The translations under genes and the position numbers were made by a program. Positions 35,328-46,802 of a stretch of 64,000 bases of DNA are shown piece by piece. Source of the stretch: Eutreptiella sp. 'Long Island Sound 2002' (Eukaryota; Euglenozoa; Euglenophyceae; Eutreptiales; Eutreptiaceae); assembly GCA_964036045.1 (NCBI GenBank), contig OZ038391.1, positions 39,855,232-39,919,231 on the forward strand. Direction: 5' to 3'. The notes beneath the pieces were generated by a model. It was given only the letters and a program-made list of their open reading frames with translations. It had not been told where the DNA came from and did no database searches. Numbering within the stretch: the first letter of the stretch is position 1; the number at the start of each line of letters is the position of its first letter.

Positions 35328-38300
35328 ATGCCAGCCCTGGAAGCCAAGATGCAGCCCCGCTTCACGACGTACCTCGCAATGGCACCCTGTGCAATGGAAG
35401 AACTGCGTGCTCACCTGGAGGAAGTGGGTGATGCCAACATGTTCATCGACGGCACGTCGCTGCTGTATGGCGCCGCACGGTCGGGGCAGGCAAAGGCGGT
35501 GCATCTGCTGCTGGAGGCCGGGGCACAGCAGTCCCTGCTGGATCCCAGCCCCACCAGAGGCAGGTACCCTTTGCATGCCGCCGCCCTGGCTCAGGCCCCG
35601 ACCTGCGTCTCCCTCCTGCTTGACGGGCACATGGCGATGGAGCGGGACTTTGACCCCTCGAAGCTGACCAGCTGTTTCAGCGAGACCCCGATGGTGTGCG
35701 CCCTTCTGCAGCCCTTCACCGCATGCCACCTGCTCCACCATGTGGACTCCTGTGTTCCCATGCGGGCCCCCCTGTGCATACCCTCGCCAGCCATCGCCGT
35801 TCGACTTGGACGTGGGGGGATGCGAAGTCGTGGTGGTGGTTGGGTTAAGGATGGTGGGCCACAGGGGGGGGGGGGGGCTCCGCGAACACGGAAACGACAC
35901 CAGCAAGGGCACCGGCCGGAGCGGCCGACAGAAAGCAGCACTCCGACGCAACATGCGAAGGGAAGAACGGGTGACTGTCCAGGGCCCCGTAAAGGAGCAA
36001 CAAGCAGACGGAATGTCACACAGGGGGGGGGGGGGGGGTTCGTCAGGGGACAAGTTCGTGGGGAAAAGTTCTTCTTTCAGTTTGGTGTCGCAATTTTCCC
36101 CACGAAATTTTTTCGCGCAATTTGGAGCACTTCCTGCTCTTTGTGCATCCTCAGTGGCGGCGGTAATGAGGTATTGTTGCGCTGTCTGTCTGATTGTCGC
36201 GTCCGTTCATCTTGCTTGCAGTATGGAGAGCCAACCTGGGCCTTGCTCTTTTTTTTTTAATCTCTAATGAGTTCGGGGGCACACCGTGCGCTGTGCGCGC
36301 GCTGTGCGAACAGTCGGCTGTTTTTTACCACCGGTAGCCACGGGTCCCAGGGTCCTGAATTCTGCACCCCCGATGCTGTTTTGAATTGATCAGGCATCCT
36401 TCTGCAGGTGTGGGTGGTTTTCAGGGGTGTTCCCGGGATCAACAACGTAATAATTGGCGCTGTGCACGCGCTGTGCGAAAACGCTACTTCCGTATTGTTC
36501 AAAATTTGGGCCTGCCAAAGTTTCACACACCCGATTGTCCACAAGGAAGCGAGGGTTGGGGGTGTCGAAGTTTCCGGCGTCTGATGGCCCTGCACCAAAA
36601 GTGGAGTTGTGTCGAATTTTGCCACTCACGAATTTGTCCCCAGACGACATCCCTGCCCCCCTTTACACTTTGCAACACGCCCTCGTTTCCTCTGCGCCCT
36701 CTTCAGGACTATGCTGCAGGCCATAAGGACTGCCTCAGGGCGTTCGGGGTGGCTTTGCGCTGTGGCGAGCTGGACGGACCGTTGCTGCCGCGCCATCCGG
36801 AACGCACCCCCGGCCGCTCGCTGGCCCACGCGGTCGCCGAGTGCCCGTTGCTTGGGGACCGGCACCTGTCGTTCGATCGCGCCCGGATCCCCCTGTCGGA
36901 CATCACGATGGGGATTGCGCTGGAGGAGGGGCGGTTCCTGCGGCAGCACGACGACTACGCGGCGTGGCTGCAGCTGCGGGACGAGTTCGTCGAACAAGAG
37001 GTACGCGTTTGCGTGCCTTTGTTTGGGCGGATTTTCGAGGGGGAGGGGGATTGGTGTGCAAGGGGCCGGGGGGGTGGGGGGGGCAGGGGTTCACCTCTGG
37101 TCCCCCCCCGCAGTGCACCGACTGGTGCCACGACTACCCCGTGCTCCGCAGCCCGTGCCCCCCGTGAGCGGCGTTCAGGCAAAAAAAGAACTCTTGTGGG
37201 GCCGCTGCACCGCCCATCGAACTGAGTCGGTTGTTCCTCCTCTTCGTCCCCTGTGCCCAGGGGCTGCACAATGCCCCGCCGCCTCCCTCCCCGACTCGCC
37301 GGCCTCCGCGTCCGACGACGTGGGCAGGTGTTGCCAGTGTGTTGGCGACTTGGCGGGCGGTGCCATACAGCTTTGCAGTGCCGGTATGGCACCCCCCCCC
37401 AACCCCCCACTTCCCTTGCCCTCCCCCCGGCCGTCGCTTCCCCCCCTCGCTCTTGTATGGTCACAGCTCCCGGGCTCCGCCCCGTATACGTGGCAGAGCC
37501 ACCCGACGGCCGCTGCCATCGCACAGCGCCTCACCACCGCATGGGACACGCAGAACGAAGAGGTCCTTTTCCGCGAGGCCATCTCCCTCTACACTACGGA
37601 CTCCTTCTTGTGCCGGGTCATCGACGTCGCAACGCGCGCGCGCGAGACCACAAGCCTCGGACCCTTTATCAAGCTCCTGCACTGTGCACTCTGTTCGTTC
37701 CCGCTGTCGCAACGGCACAGTGGGTGGGCCTACCAGTGCCCGCCGATGGCGGAGGCCGACACGGCACTGTTCACGGCCCGGCCGGACGGCGCAGCGGTGG
37801 GCTGCTTTACGTTCGATGGCTTCGTCTCCGTCACCACCTCGGCGCAGGTTGAGCTGGAACAACTGACGCCGCGCCAACACGGCGTATTGCTGGTACGCCA
37901 GGGCTTTGCGGGTGCTCGTCCTTTGGTACGTCCGCAACCCCACCCACCAAACGTACACATCAATACGCTGAGGCTGCGTTTGTGGAAGGGCGCTGAACGA
38001 TACACACGCACGTGCATTTGGGGTTCCGGATATGAGTTGGGCTTCTGATGCCATTTTGGCGCGTAGGTCTTCACCCCCGCCGACAGTACCGACCCCAACT
38101 GCTGCCCCATACGAGTTGCGGACATGTCCGCCTACCCGAAAGAGCGGAGGGCGCTCTACCCCTTGGGACAGCAGTTCAAAGTTGTTTCCTCCGGCTACAA
38201 GACGGCGGCGGAGGTCTGTCGGTGGCTGAGCGTGGCCACCGCATGCCAGGCGCCTGATTTGATCTTCGTCGTGGAGCTTCAGGTGGGTGCTCCATTTCTT

Positions 38301-41300
38301 GCTGCCTGCCTCTGTGGGGCACTGGTGTTGGAGTGATGAACGATTGACAACATGTGTCTCTTTGGGCTTGCGAACATGACATGACATGACATGACATGAC
38401 GTGTTTTCTGTGCCGCCTGCCAACAATTATTAGGAGAGTGCTGTAGCTTAGGCGGGGTGATCCCCAGCCTCACCCGCACCCATGCGATAGCCGTGGCGTA
38501 GCCATGCAAAGGCAACACTCGGTGCAGCTCGGTGACTTCAATGGGCAGCATTTGCGGTCCCAACATGATGGTGGCTTATGCGCCTGCAAAACTGCAAGAC
38601 CACCCAGAAAATCGCAGAGGGGATGGGATGTGTGGACGGGTACCAGAATGCTTCCCGTCAAATGGGTCCTAAAGTACGAGGTACGTTCCTCTGAGCTGCC
38701 TCGCTAACTCTCCCCTCTGCTCCCCAAGCCTCTCCCCTCTACAGGGTGCTTTGTGCACCCTTTGAGGGTTGTGCAGTGTACTTAAAGCCAACGGTTGCGG
38801 ATGATTGTAACAGACCCTCCGGAAAAGTGGGAGATATACTCCACCTGCACGGAATCGCCATACACAAGTGTGCGTCAGGATCGAGGTCTGGCAGTGTTGC
38901 CCCGAGCATTGATTGCATGGCATAGACTGCAGGGTTTTGGTCTTGCCTTCGGTTGCCATTCGAACGGGTGGGGCTGCAGGTTGAGGCTTTGTGCTACTAC
39001 AGCTCGTCTGCAGTGATGCACGCATATGGAGCGCAACATGTGGGTACCGAAACAAATCTGGCCCTATCATTGGGGCTGTTGACATCAGCGGTGTAGAAAT
39101 CCGCAAAGGCATCCAGCAAAACGGCCTGCTATCACAGGCAGTGGACATGTTCTGGGAGCTTGCGGATGACATCTATGAGGACTCCTGCGTGGCGGCAGAG
39201 GCACAGCCACTGCTACTGCGACGGGTGAATGCTGATGTACGTCTGTACGGCAAAGTACACCCCAAAGTGGCCATGGGGTACCGACATCTGGGCCGTCAGC
39301 TGCTGGCGATGGCGGAGCACAACGCCACGTTGGGCGCGCAGCAGGAGGCGCTGGAGCACGAGGTGGCAGAGCCGATTGATGCCGATACTAGTTGCAACTC
39401 GCAGGAAACACAGGTGAGTGTTCGTGACTGTACCTCTGCGGCCCCCATCTGATTGATGTACACTGCCGATTTTCTCTTCAGGCACATTTGGAGCAGGTGC
39501 ACTGGAACGTAAAGCGCCTTCCTCAATCCGGACACGGCTACCACGTTTCTCAGGAATGGTGACTGTGCTGCCGGCAGAAAATGTTGCTCTGCTGGCAGAC
39601 AGTGGGTGCGGATGCAGGTGGTCTGCACTGGGGCAGTAACAGAGACCTCACGGGGCTGTTACAGGTTTGCCAGAAAGAGTGAGCCATTGTGGGGATCCTT
39701 TGACCTTGCCTTCGTTTGAATCGTCCAGAGCTGTGTGCGGCAGAGCTGTCCCCAAGTTTGCTGCCATTGGGTGCCATCATGTGGGTCATTTGAGAGGCAA
39801 TTTTTTCTTCTAGTGTGTGGGGGTGGGTGGATGGATGATTGGCTAGGGTCACGCAGGGCCCACTTGCCCATCACGAGGGTGCAACTCTAACTCCTGGCAC
39901 CTGAATAATGTGGTGCGGAGATGCATGCGTCATTTTAGCATGCTGTACTATGTGCATTACATCCACAACAACGCCCAATTCGTTTGCTACATTGTGTCAT
40001 ACATTTGCTTCGAGGTGTTGTATTTTTGCTATGACACACAATGGACATTCATACAACTGCTGGAATGGATGACACATCTGTTACAGCGTGCATGTGTTTT
40101 TCTTAAGACACGTAATGCAGTTGCTACATTGCCTTATTCTTTTGCAACCACATTTTTGCAACGATGTAACACATAAGCTACAACACCTACCACATTTTAC
40201 ATTATGTATATATGGCACGAAGCCCCCCCCCCCCCCGACCCCGGAGTTACGGGGGCGGGGGGTGCGGGGGGTAGGGGGGGGTTACGGGGTGGATTTGGGT
40301 TTGGATTTGGATTTTGGGGGCCGATCTTTAGGCTCACAGGCCGCCTGGGGCAACGCACGATGGCGCTCCCGACAACACAGAGTATGTGCTACGACACGTA
40401 AGACATGTGCTACCACTACCATGCATAATACATGCTGCAACGTGCAATGCCCTTGACGCAAGGCACAACCCATGTGATGCCATGTGTACTGCATTCGTTA
40501 CTTTGCGTAATACATTTGCGACCAGGCGTATCCACTTGATACAACGCGTAATTCATTTGCCACAACGTTTTTAACAAGTACAAGCATTGCCAGCTGCGCA
40601 AGATTGGATTTTCCTTCTGATGTAGTTTATCTGACGGTCCGGATATGCCCAGGCGGACCTCGGCTGCTACAGAGCCCATGTGTCATTCAGGAGGAGGTGC
40701 ATTCAAAGTCGAAAGGTGCGTATGACATGGCCATCAAGATGCACCGCAAGGCGCTGGAGGTGCGCATCGCAGTGCTTGGGCCCCACCACCCGGACGTAGG
40801 CGTCTCCTACGAAGATCTTGCGGCTGTGTTCGCCAAAATGGGGGACCACGACACAGCGCTGGAGTTGCACCGCAAGTCGTTGGGCAGCCACGTGGCCGCA
40901 CTGAGCACTGCCCTCCCGACGCTGGACTGCAGCCTGGACAGCGAGGCCGCCGTCCAGCACCTCGTCCAACAGCTCCGGGCCTGCCCGGAGCTGTTGGACG
41001 GACGAGATTCACCTTCGGACGGCGATGCTGTCGTGCGGTGCGACGGGGAGGCGGCCGAGGAGGGGCCCGCCTCCCGGCGCCCCGTCCCGGCGCCGCTCTC
41101 GCCCTCACTCATCGCCGACTCGGTCCCGGAGATGCCCGAGGCCCCACCCGCTGCGAGTCCGGGCGCATGCGACGGCGCAGGGGACGCCGGCGTGCTCCCC
41201 AAAGACGCGGTGGACAATGGTGTGCTGTCGCTGCACAATTTGGTGCTGTCCCCCATCCGAATGCAGGACGCACCGTGTGTCTCTCCAGACGAGATGGGGG

Positions 41301-44300
41301 GCACATCGCAGTGCGGCCCCGAGGGGTCCCCGGCAGCGCGCTGCGCCGGACCCCCAGTGCAGGTAACTTCCCCCGAAAGCAGTGCTGATGCAGAGGTCCC
41401 ACAGTGCGCGGGCGTAGACCAATCGGCGCTGGACAGGGGACCTGCGGGGTGGCTTGCCACTGCCACGCACTACAACAACATGGCGAAGGCACACTATTCA
41501 AAGGGCAATTACGTCGAAGCGTTGCAGATGTACCAGAAGGTACAGGCCCCTTCCTCGCGCCCCCACCCCCGGGTCCACACCCGCAGCCCCACCCCCCCCC
41601 CCCCACCTGTACAAAGTGCAGTACTGCATGTACCCACTGGGCGTGTCACAGATGAGTGTTGCATTGAAGCAGTCGAGTCGTTCAGGCCGCACCATTCCGA
41701 ACCCCCGAAAAAATTTTGATCATGCAACGCACCACCGATGCGGGGTCTCGTGCTACACCCGGAGTAATGGAGTACCAGTACCATCATCGGGGTACCTGCC
41801 ACTCAAGACCCCATGGTCTTTCCAAGTGTGTGGCGCGGGTATACCACCACGACAGTGCATGTCTGGAGCACCCAATACACTGTGTCTGAAGGCCCAGGGC
41901 CGAGGAAAACACATAACCCACAGGTCACAGGGGCCCTACCCCTAGAGGCAGCGGCCTCCATGGTCCAGTGGTCCAGCACAGCACAGTATAGTGCAGTACA
42001 GTACAGTACCGTTCTGGCTGCACGCCCGCTGGTACCAGGGCCCCCCTGTGCTACCCCGCTACAGTGCAGTACAGGACAGCACAGTACATGCGCACGGAGT
42101 TGCGGTCTGCTTTGTGTGGCTTTGGTTGCCTTCTACCTCCCATACAAACGGGCATGCTGCTGCTCAGGTGCTGGAGCTCTGCGTGCAAGCTCTGGGAGAG
42201 ACCCATCTGAAGGTGAGTGCCACCTACAACAACATGGCGAACGTGCACTACTGCAAGGCGGACTACAATGCCGCACTGAAGCTGTACCAGAGAGCGCTAG
42301 ACCTCCGTGTGGCGGCATACGGGAGCAGCCACTTGCGAATCGCCGACAGTTACGGCAACATGGCGATGGTGTACAACTGCCAGGTGTGCCTCACGTCCTC
42401 TTACGGACCCCTCATCAAGCGCTGGCCCCCGCCCTGCCCCCATAACTCCAACCCTTTTGCAGTAGAAGATGTCTCTTGCCCTGCTTTTCCTTTCCCCTTC
42501 CCTTTTCGCAATTTCTAGCCTCTGCTCTAAGTTCCGGATGACAGATCGGTCCTACTGCACTGATGCATCACAGTTCTTAGGTTAGGGGTGAGTGTGGGGA
42601 GCTCTAGGTGGTGTGTATGGCTACTGTGGGGGTCTGTGTGTGAGGGCCTGCGGGGACGGGGGGGGATGAGCGCGGAAAGGGAAAGAGCAGGCTAGGCTCA
42701 CTTAAGTCTTGGGGGGACATCCGCCTCCCTGGGCGTCCACACACCACATGACCACCCCCATCCCACCGCACCCCATGGTGTTCTATTGGCCACCCTGACG
42801 TTTCCTCTGTGCCGGATCAAATCTGTGAAGCCTGGTGTGCACACTCCATTCACAAGTGCCACCCCACACCCCACTCAACGGCATTCGTGTCCGGAAGTAA
42901 CCGCTTTGGATCGTTTTGCCAACCCCCCACCCCCAACCATCAAGCACTCCTGACACCCTGCTTCTCCCCGAATGCCCTTTTGCTGGCACAGGCTTGTCAT
43001 CCAGCGGTTGACATCTTTGTGCTGGGCAACGGCCGAATGGACCGCATGACAAATATGGGACAAAAGCACTGGACCGCAATGTAATTCTGTACGCTCTCTC
43101 CAATTGGCTGCACAACCCACAGGCGGATGGCTCTGCCAGTCCAAGGACATGACGCCCCCCCCCCCCCCCCCCCCCCCGCACCTCCAAGGAGGCCTCCAGC
43201 CATGGTGAGTTGCCAAAGGTCACACAGGTCGGGCTCAGGTCCGACATGACCATATGCGCCCAAGGTGTCGCAATGAGAATTATGTTCACAGCAGCCTACA
43301 AGGGTGAGGAAACTTCCGTGGGGGGATATTTTCGCGTGGGAAATTTCTCCAACTGACCGTGAAAATTACCACACATGTACGCCTCTTGTAATGGTTACAC
43401 AACTCCATGGGACGTCCGAGGAAGTTGATTGCTATGGAGGATAAGGCTTTGACAGAGTATTTCAGTGCAGACTGTGGCAGATGGGTCTCCCGTTTACAGT
43501 GAGTGGCACTTGAGGCTTAACTCTTTTTTTGCCTTCTGGCAAAATTGACCCTGAAGTTTTGGGTCCACCAAGCCAAGCACAGCAGTACACTTGAGATGGT
43601 CCATAAAATTTCTTACGGCTTTTTTCACCATCTCTGCGAAAGTTCCCACTGCTAAATGTTACTGCTGCGGAATGGCCACTACACGAAATTACCCCCCCTT
43701 TGTACCACATGTCCATGATGCATGCATGTCCTTCCGATGTTGCTAGGATGATAGAACGTATGGTGCTTGCGAGGTGGTGTGCATACAAGACCACCACTGA
43801 CCCGTGACCATTGGGTTGCTGTACTAGGGTTAGGGTGGGTGTTTCAAGTGGCGGACCCAGGTTCAAAAAGCTGTCAAAAAATGTCATTTTTCAACCGTTT
43901 TGGGTGTCTCGACTATTTAGAGTGGGCCATTTGCATTAGAAGCAACCTGGATGATGAAAAAACAATTTGGGACATTGTGTAGTAGCTTTTGCACCCAACT
44001 AGTGGCCTGAAGGACCCCTTATGGGGGTCAAAAAAGGACAAAATCAGCCTTGAAAGTGACCTTTTATACCTTCTTTTTCAAATAGGAAGGGTCAGGTGGT
44101 CATGGGTCAGGTGTGGGTCAAAAAGTGGCGCAAAATGATTTGGTTCCAATTTGTTCCTGGATCATTTGGGATGCTCACACAAGCGTTCATAGCACGCTTA
44201 GAGCCTGTGGTGATCTATTTTGTCCCAAAAGATCTAAAAAGGCTTAAAAATGGTCCATTTGGGACCGAAAACAGGGTCTAGAGGAGGGTGAAAAACAGAA

Positions 44301-45471
44301 TTTCCAAAAGTGATCTGTGACCCTTTGGCAGGTTCAAACAAGTGGTGCATTGCTTTGAGCCAGTGGCTACCCGCCCTAGGTATCACAATAAACTCTTGAA
44401 AATAGGCCATTCCGCGACTGAAATAGGGACCAAACGGGTTCAAAAATGCCTTTTTCTCATGGTGAACCTTTCGAACACTTTGGATGCCTGTGCAAGTATT
44501 TTTTGCCCATTCGGAGTTCACACTAACCCTTTTCATCTTTTTGGCCCCCAGGGGCCTGAGGCCACGGTTGGCTGCGAGGGTACATCATGTCATGACCGAG
44601 GAAACCCCCCCCCCCCCCTCGGGGCACAACACTGGTCTTGGTTAGCGGCCTGATGCGTGCACTCAGACCGCCGCGTTGTTGCCTCGTTTGGTGTGCACAT
44701 GAGCGCGGCTGTGTGACGGCCCCCAGACCTCGTCAATCGTCTTCGAGCAGCCCCTCTCTCGCCCCTCTCTAAACCCCATTTGCTAGGGCCACTACGACAC
44801 GGCGTTGGAGATGTTCTGCAAGGCCCTCGCCATCCGTGTGCTGCTGCTTGGCGAAGCCCACGTGGATGTCGCGCAGACCTACGACAATATGGCGAACGTG
44901 TACCACTGCAAGGGCGACAACGTTGGCACACACGCGATGTACCAGAAGGAGTTGGAGATCCTGAGTGCCACGCTTGGCCTTGAGCATCCGCGGGTCCGCA
45001 CGCTGCTCGAGACCATGCGCCCGGTGGGACCCACTGAGCTGCCCCCAGAGGTGTCCCCTGGGGGCTGTGCTGAGGGTTGCTCTAGGTAGTAGGTGCTGTC
45101 GAATGGTCTGTCAAAGAACAGGTTTTCCTTTTTTAGATACAGGACAGCAGTGCCTCAGAGGGGCTAAGTGTCATCAAATACTCCCTCTTGCGCCGCTCAG
45201 TGCTTAACCACAATCAATGTCGGTCGGGTCGGGGGCATGTTTCTAACCAGGTGCAAGGGAGTGGGCAGGCCAGGTGTACAGCACCACAGACGTGCTATGC
45301 AGATATTTCCGAGGCAGCACCGATGACAGATCGCACAGTGCGCGCATGGAATTGCATTGCATTGCATTACATCACATTTAACGTCACATTACATTACATT
45401 ACATGTTATATTCTACATACAACCACATTTTATATGCCAGGTTTACCATTTGTGTGCTCTCATTTGGCCGC

Positions 45472-45550
<79 letters not shown>

Positions 45551-45957
45551 CTCAGGTCAGGGCTGGATTCACCCGCCACATTTCAACGCCGCTTCTGTCG
45601 CCAGAGGTTTTGCGCCGCGCTGCGACACCAGAGTTCTGTAGTTCTCCAGAGTTCTTCAGGGCTGACACAGTGCCAGTGCTTAACAAAAAGACGGGGTCAT
45701 CCGCAGCGTTCTGGCGGGCCGAGACCTTGCCGTTGCCAGGTACAAAGGGGAGTAAATGGGGCAGAAGGTGGAGCGGTAAATGGAAGAGGTGGAGTGCTCC
45801 AGATGCTTTTGACCGCCTGAGGCCTGGCGATGCCTCCCAGACTAGGCCCGGGGAGGAGAACGGGAAGATGAAGTGGCGAGACACGTGGGTTTCGCTGTTT
45901 TCCAAAAGAGATTTTTCCACCCGAAGCTCGCGGAAGCAGTCAGCTGAATCGTGCTGA
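35328..45957 (+). CDS. ankyrin-repeat / ADP-ribosyltransferase-like / TPR fusion protein
   Basis: Eleven exons: 35328-35693, 36707-37000, 37261-37383, 37467-37925, 38067-38282, 39138-39413, 40691-41539, 42168-42383, 44787-45050, 45137-45250 and 45556-45957 (TGA). All ten introns are GT-AG and phase 0; product 1192 residues. An in-frame stop (35286) precedes the ATG. Residues 40-220 carry ankyrin repeats (DGTSLLYGAARSGQAKAVHL, YPLHAAALAQAP, and TPM joined to DYAAGHKDCLRAF across intron 1). Residues 262-486 resemble the ART family that modifies arginine: GPFIKLLHCALCSFPLS, GWAYQCPP (349-354), GFVSVTTSAQ (379-388), SAYPKERRALYP (435-446). The usual Arg of YRG is Q351 and the catalytic Glu of ExE is R442, so activity is doubtful. 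Residues 487-630 and 835-1010 hold TPRs of kinesin-light-chain type (TYNNMANVHYCKADYNAALK), split by a disordered insert (about 640-830). Residues 1060-1192 form a basic tail with KWGRRWSGKWKRW. Probable role: adaptor or sensor; inference only. Exon 3 (Pro-rich) is the least certain. Confidence 0.82.
36023..36661. mobile_element. 639-bp inverted-repeat element in intron 1 of the fusion gene
   Basis: The left end is CACA plus a 16-base G-run and then TTCGTCAGGGGACAAGTTCG. The right end in reverse complement is a short G-run and GTCGTCTGGGGACAAATTCG. The arms align over about 45 bases. Inside are two clusters of GCGCTGTGCGCGC-like words (36280-36310 and 36455-36480). No protein frame fits a transposase. 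The end pattern matches 18587-19255. The element explains most of the length of the 1013-base intron. Confidence 0.65.
38376..38400 (+). repeat. (ATGAC)5 microsatellite
   Basis: Five perfect ATGAC units lie in intron 5 of the fusion gene. Other pentamer arrays occur nearby: CAGTA-type words at 41975-42090 and CATTA/CATTG words at 45350-45405. Confidence 0.9.
40190..40345 (+). repeat. dispersed repeat, plus-strand copy
   Basis: It begins near ATATATGGCACGAAGC, continues through C-runs and G-runs, and ends with GGATTTGGATTTTGGGGGCC and CTTTAGGCTCACAGG. It is the inverted counterpart of 33632-33780 and sits in intron 6 of the fusion gene, between AT-rich stretches related to the TGTAGAAAATG block of gene A. 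Confidence 0.75.
43320..43698. mobile_element. 379-bp inverted-repeat element in intron 8 of the fusion gene
   Basis: The left end is GGGGGGATATTTTCGCGTGG and the right end, in reverse complement, GGGGGGGTAATTTCGTGTAG. The similarity is weaker than for the elements at 18587 and 36023, but the same words recur (G-run, ATTTTCG, GTGGGAA). It is short and non-coding. The rest of the 2.4-kb intron contains a C-run of more than 15 bases at 43157-43177 and diffuse repeats at 43850-44560. Confidence 0.5.
45475..45546 (+). repeat. (TC)36 microsatellite acting as a polypyrimidine tract
   Basis: Thirty-six perfect TC units run directly into TTTTCTCAG, the acceptor of the last exon of the fusion gene (45556). 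The repeat therefore occupies the place of the polypyrimidine tract. The poly-Ser-Leu frames across it are artefacts. Confidence 0.95.
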
Positions 45958-46630
45958 ATGTGCCTAGTGCCTGATGGCTGATGGGTACATGCCTCAAAGC
46001 TCACAAGTGCAGTGCCTCAGAGCTGATGGGCACAGTGCCTTCGAGCTGACGTGCGCAGTGCCCCAGGGCTGATGTTCCGCGCCCCAGAGCTAATGTACAC
46101 AGTCTATATTGTTTCTTTACATATATGTACACATATATATCACCTCACCCCTCTCCCCTTTTATCTATCCAGCAGCAGCAACAACACGCGAGCCCATCAT
46201 ACATTTATTTGCTTCTTACTCCATCCCGTTGCTTTCGGCTCTACTCTACTCCAGCCATGTTGTGCATTGGAATGTTGCCTTTCCAAGTCCAGAGTTTGAG
46301 CCAACAACTCAACAACAGCAACCTGGGCTGTGGGCGCCAAGACGGTAGGTGCCCTCTCCAATATGCGCTTTTTGGGGGTGATGGTGAATCTACCGGACCA
46401 GTTGGCTTTGTCCGTTTCAATCAGCTTGTTTGAGCCTCTGACTCCACGGTATGTCGGAGCAGTGCTTGAGTTTAAAATGGCCCAAAATATGTGCAGTTTG
46501 GAAAGGAACAGCCCAAAGCAAGACTTGGCCGTATCTCGGGCCACCTGGCTCGACACCTGAATCCAAGGGCGCATAGTTCACCAGCAACCCCCCACTTTTG
46601 GTGGTTTCCCATCAGAGTACCCTAAACGAT

Positions 46631-46802
46631 CCCTGATCACCACAAAGTTCCGGCATTCCCCCCCCCCCCTGATCAACACAAAGTTACGGCATACCCCCCC
46701 CCCCCCCTGATCACCACAAAATTCCGGCATACCCCCCCCCCCCCTGATCACCACAAAGTTCCGGCATACCCGCCCCTGATCACCACAAAGTTCCGGCATA
46801 CC
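46631..46802 (+). repeat. five tandem units of about 35 bases with C-runs
   Basis: Units of the form CCCTGATCACCACAAAGTTC then CGGCATAC then a C-run repeat five times; the last two have shortened C-runs. The C-run length varies from unit to unit, as expected for slippage. Read on the minus strand it yields Gly-rich frames with no other support. Confidence 0.9.

Noticed and set aside
37114-37163. Extra exon of the fusion gene after CCCCCCCCGCAG
   Set aside because: Its 50-base length breaks phase; skipping it joins exons 2, 3 and 4 cleanly in phase 0.
43815-43835. Telomere-like GGGTTAGGGTGGG
   Set aside because: Only about two units and isolated inside a gene; similarly CCCTAACCCTA at 53220 is too short to be a telomeric tract.
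46578-46799. Gly-rich minus-strand ORF with CRNFVVIRGG repeats
   Set aside because: It is a translation of the 35-base tandem repeat at 46631-46802.
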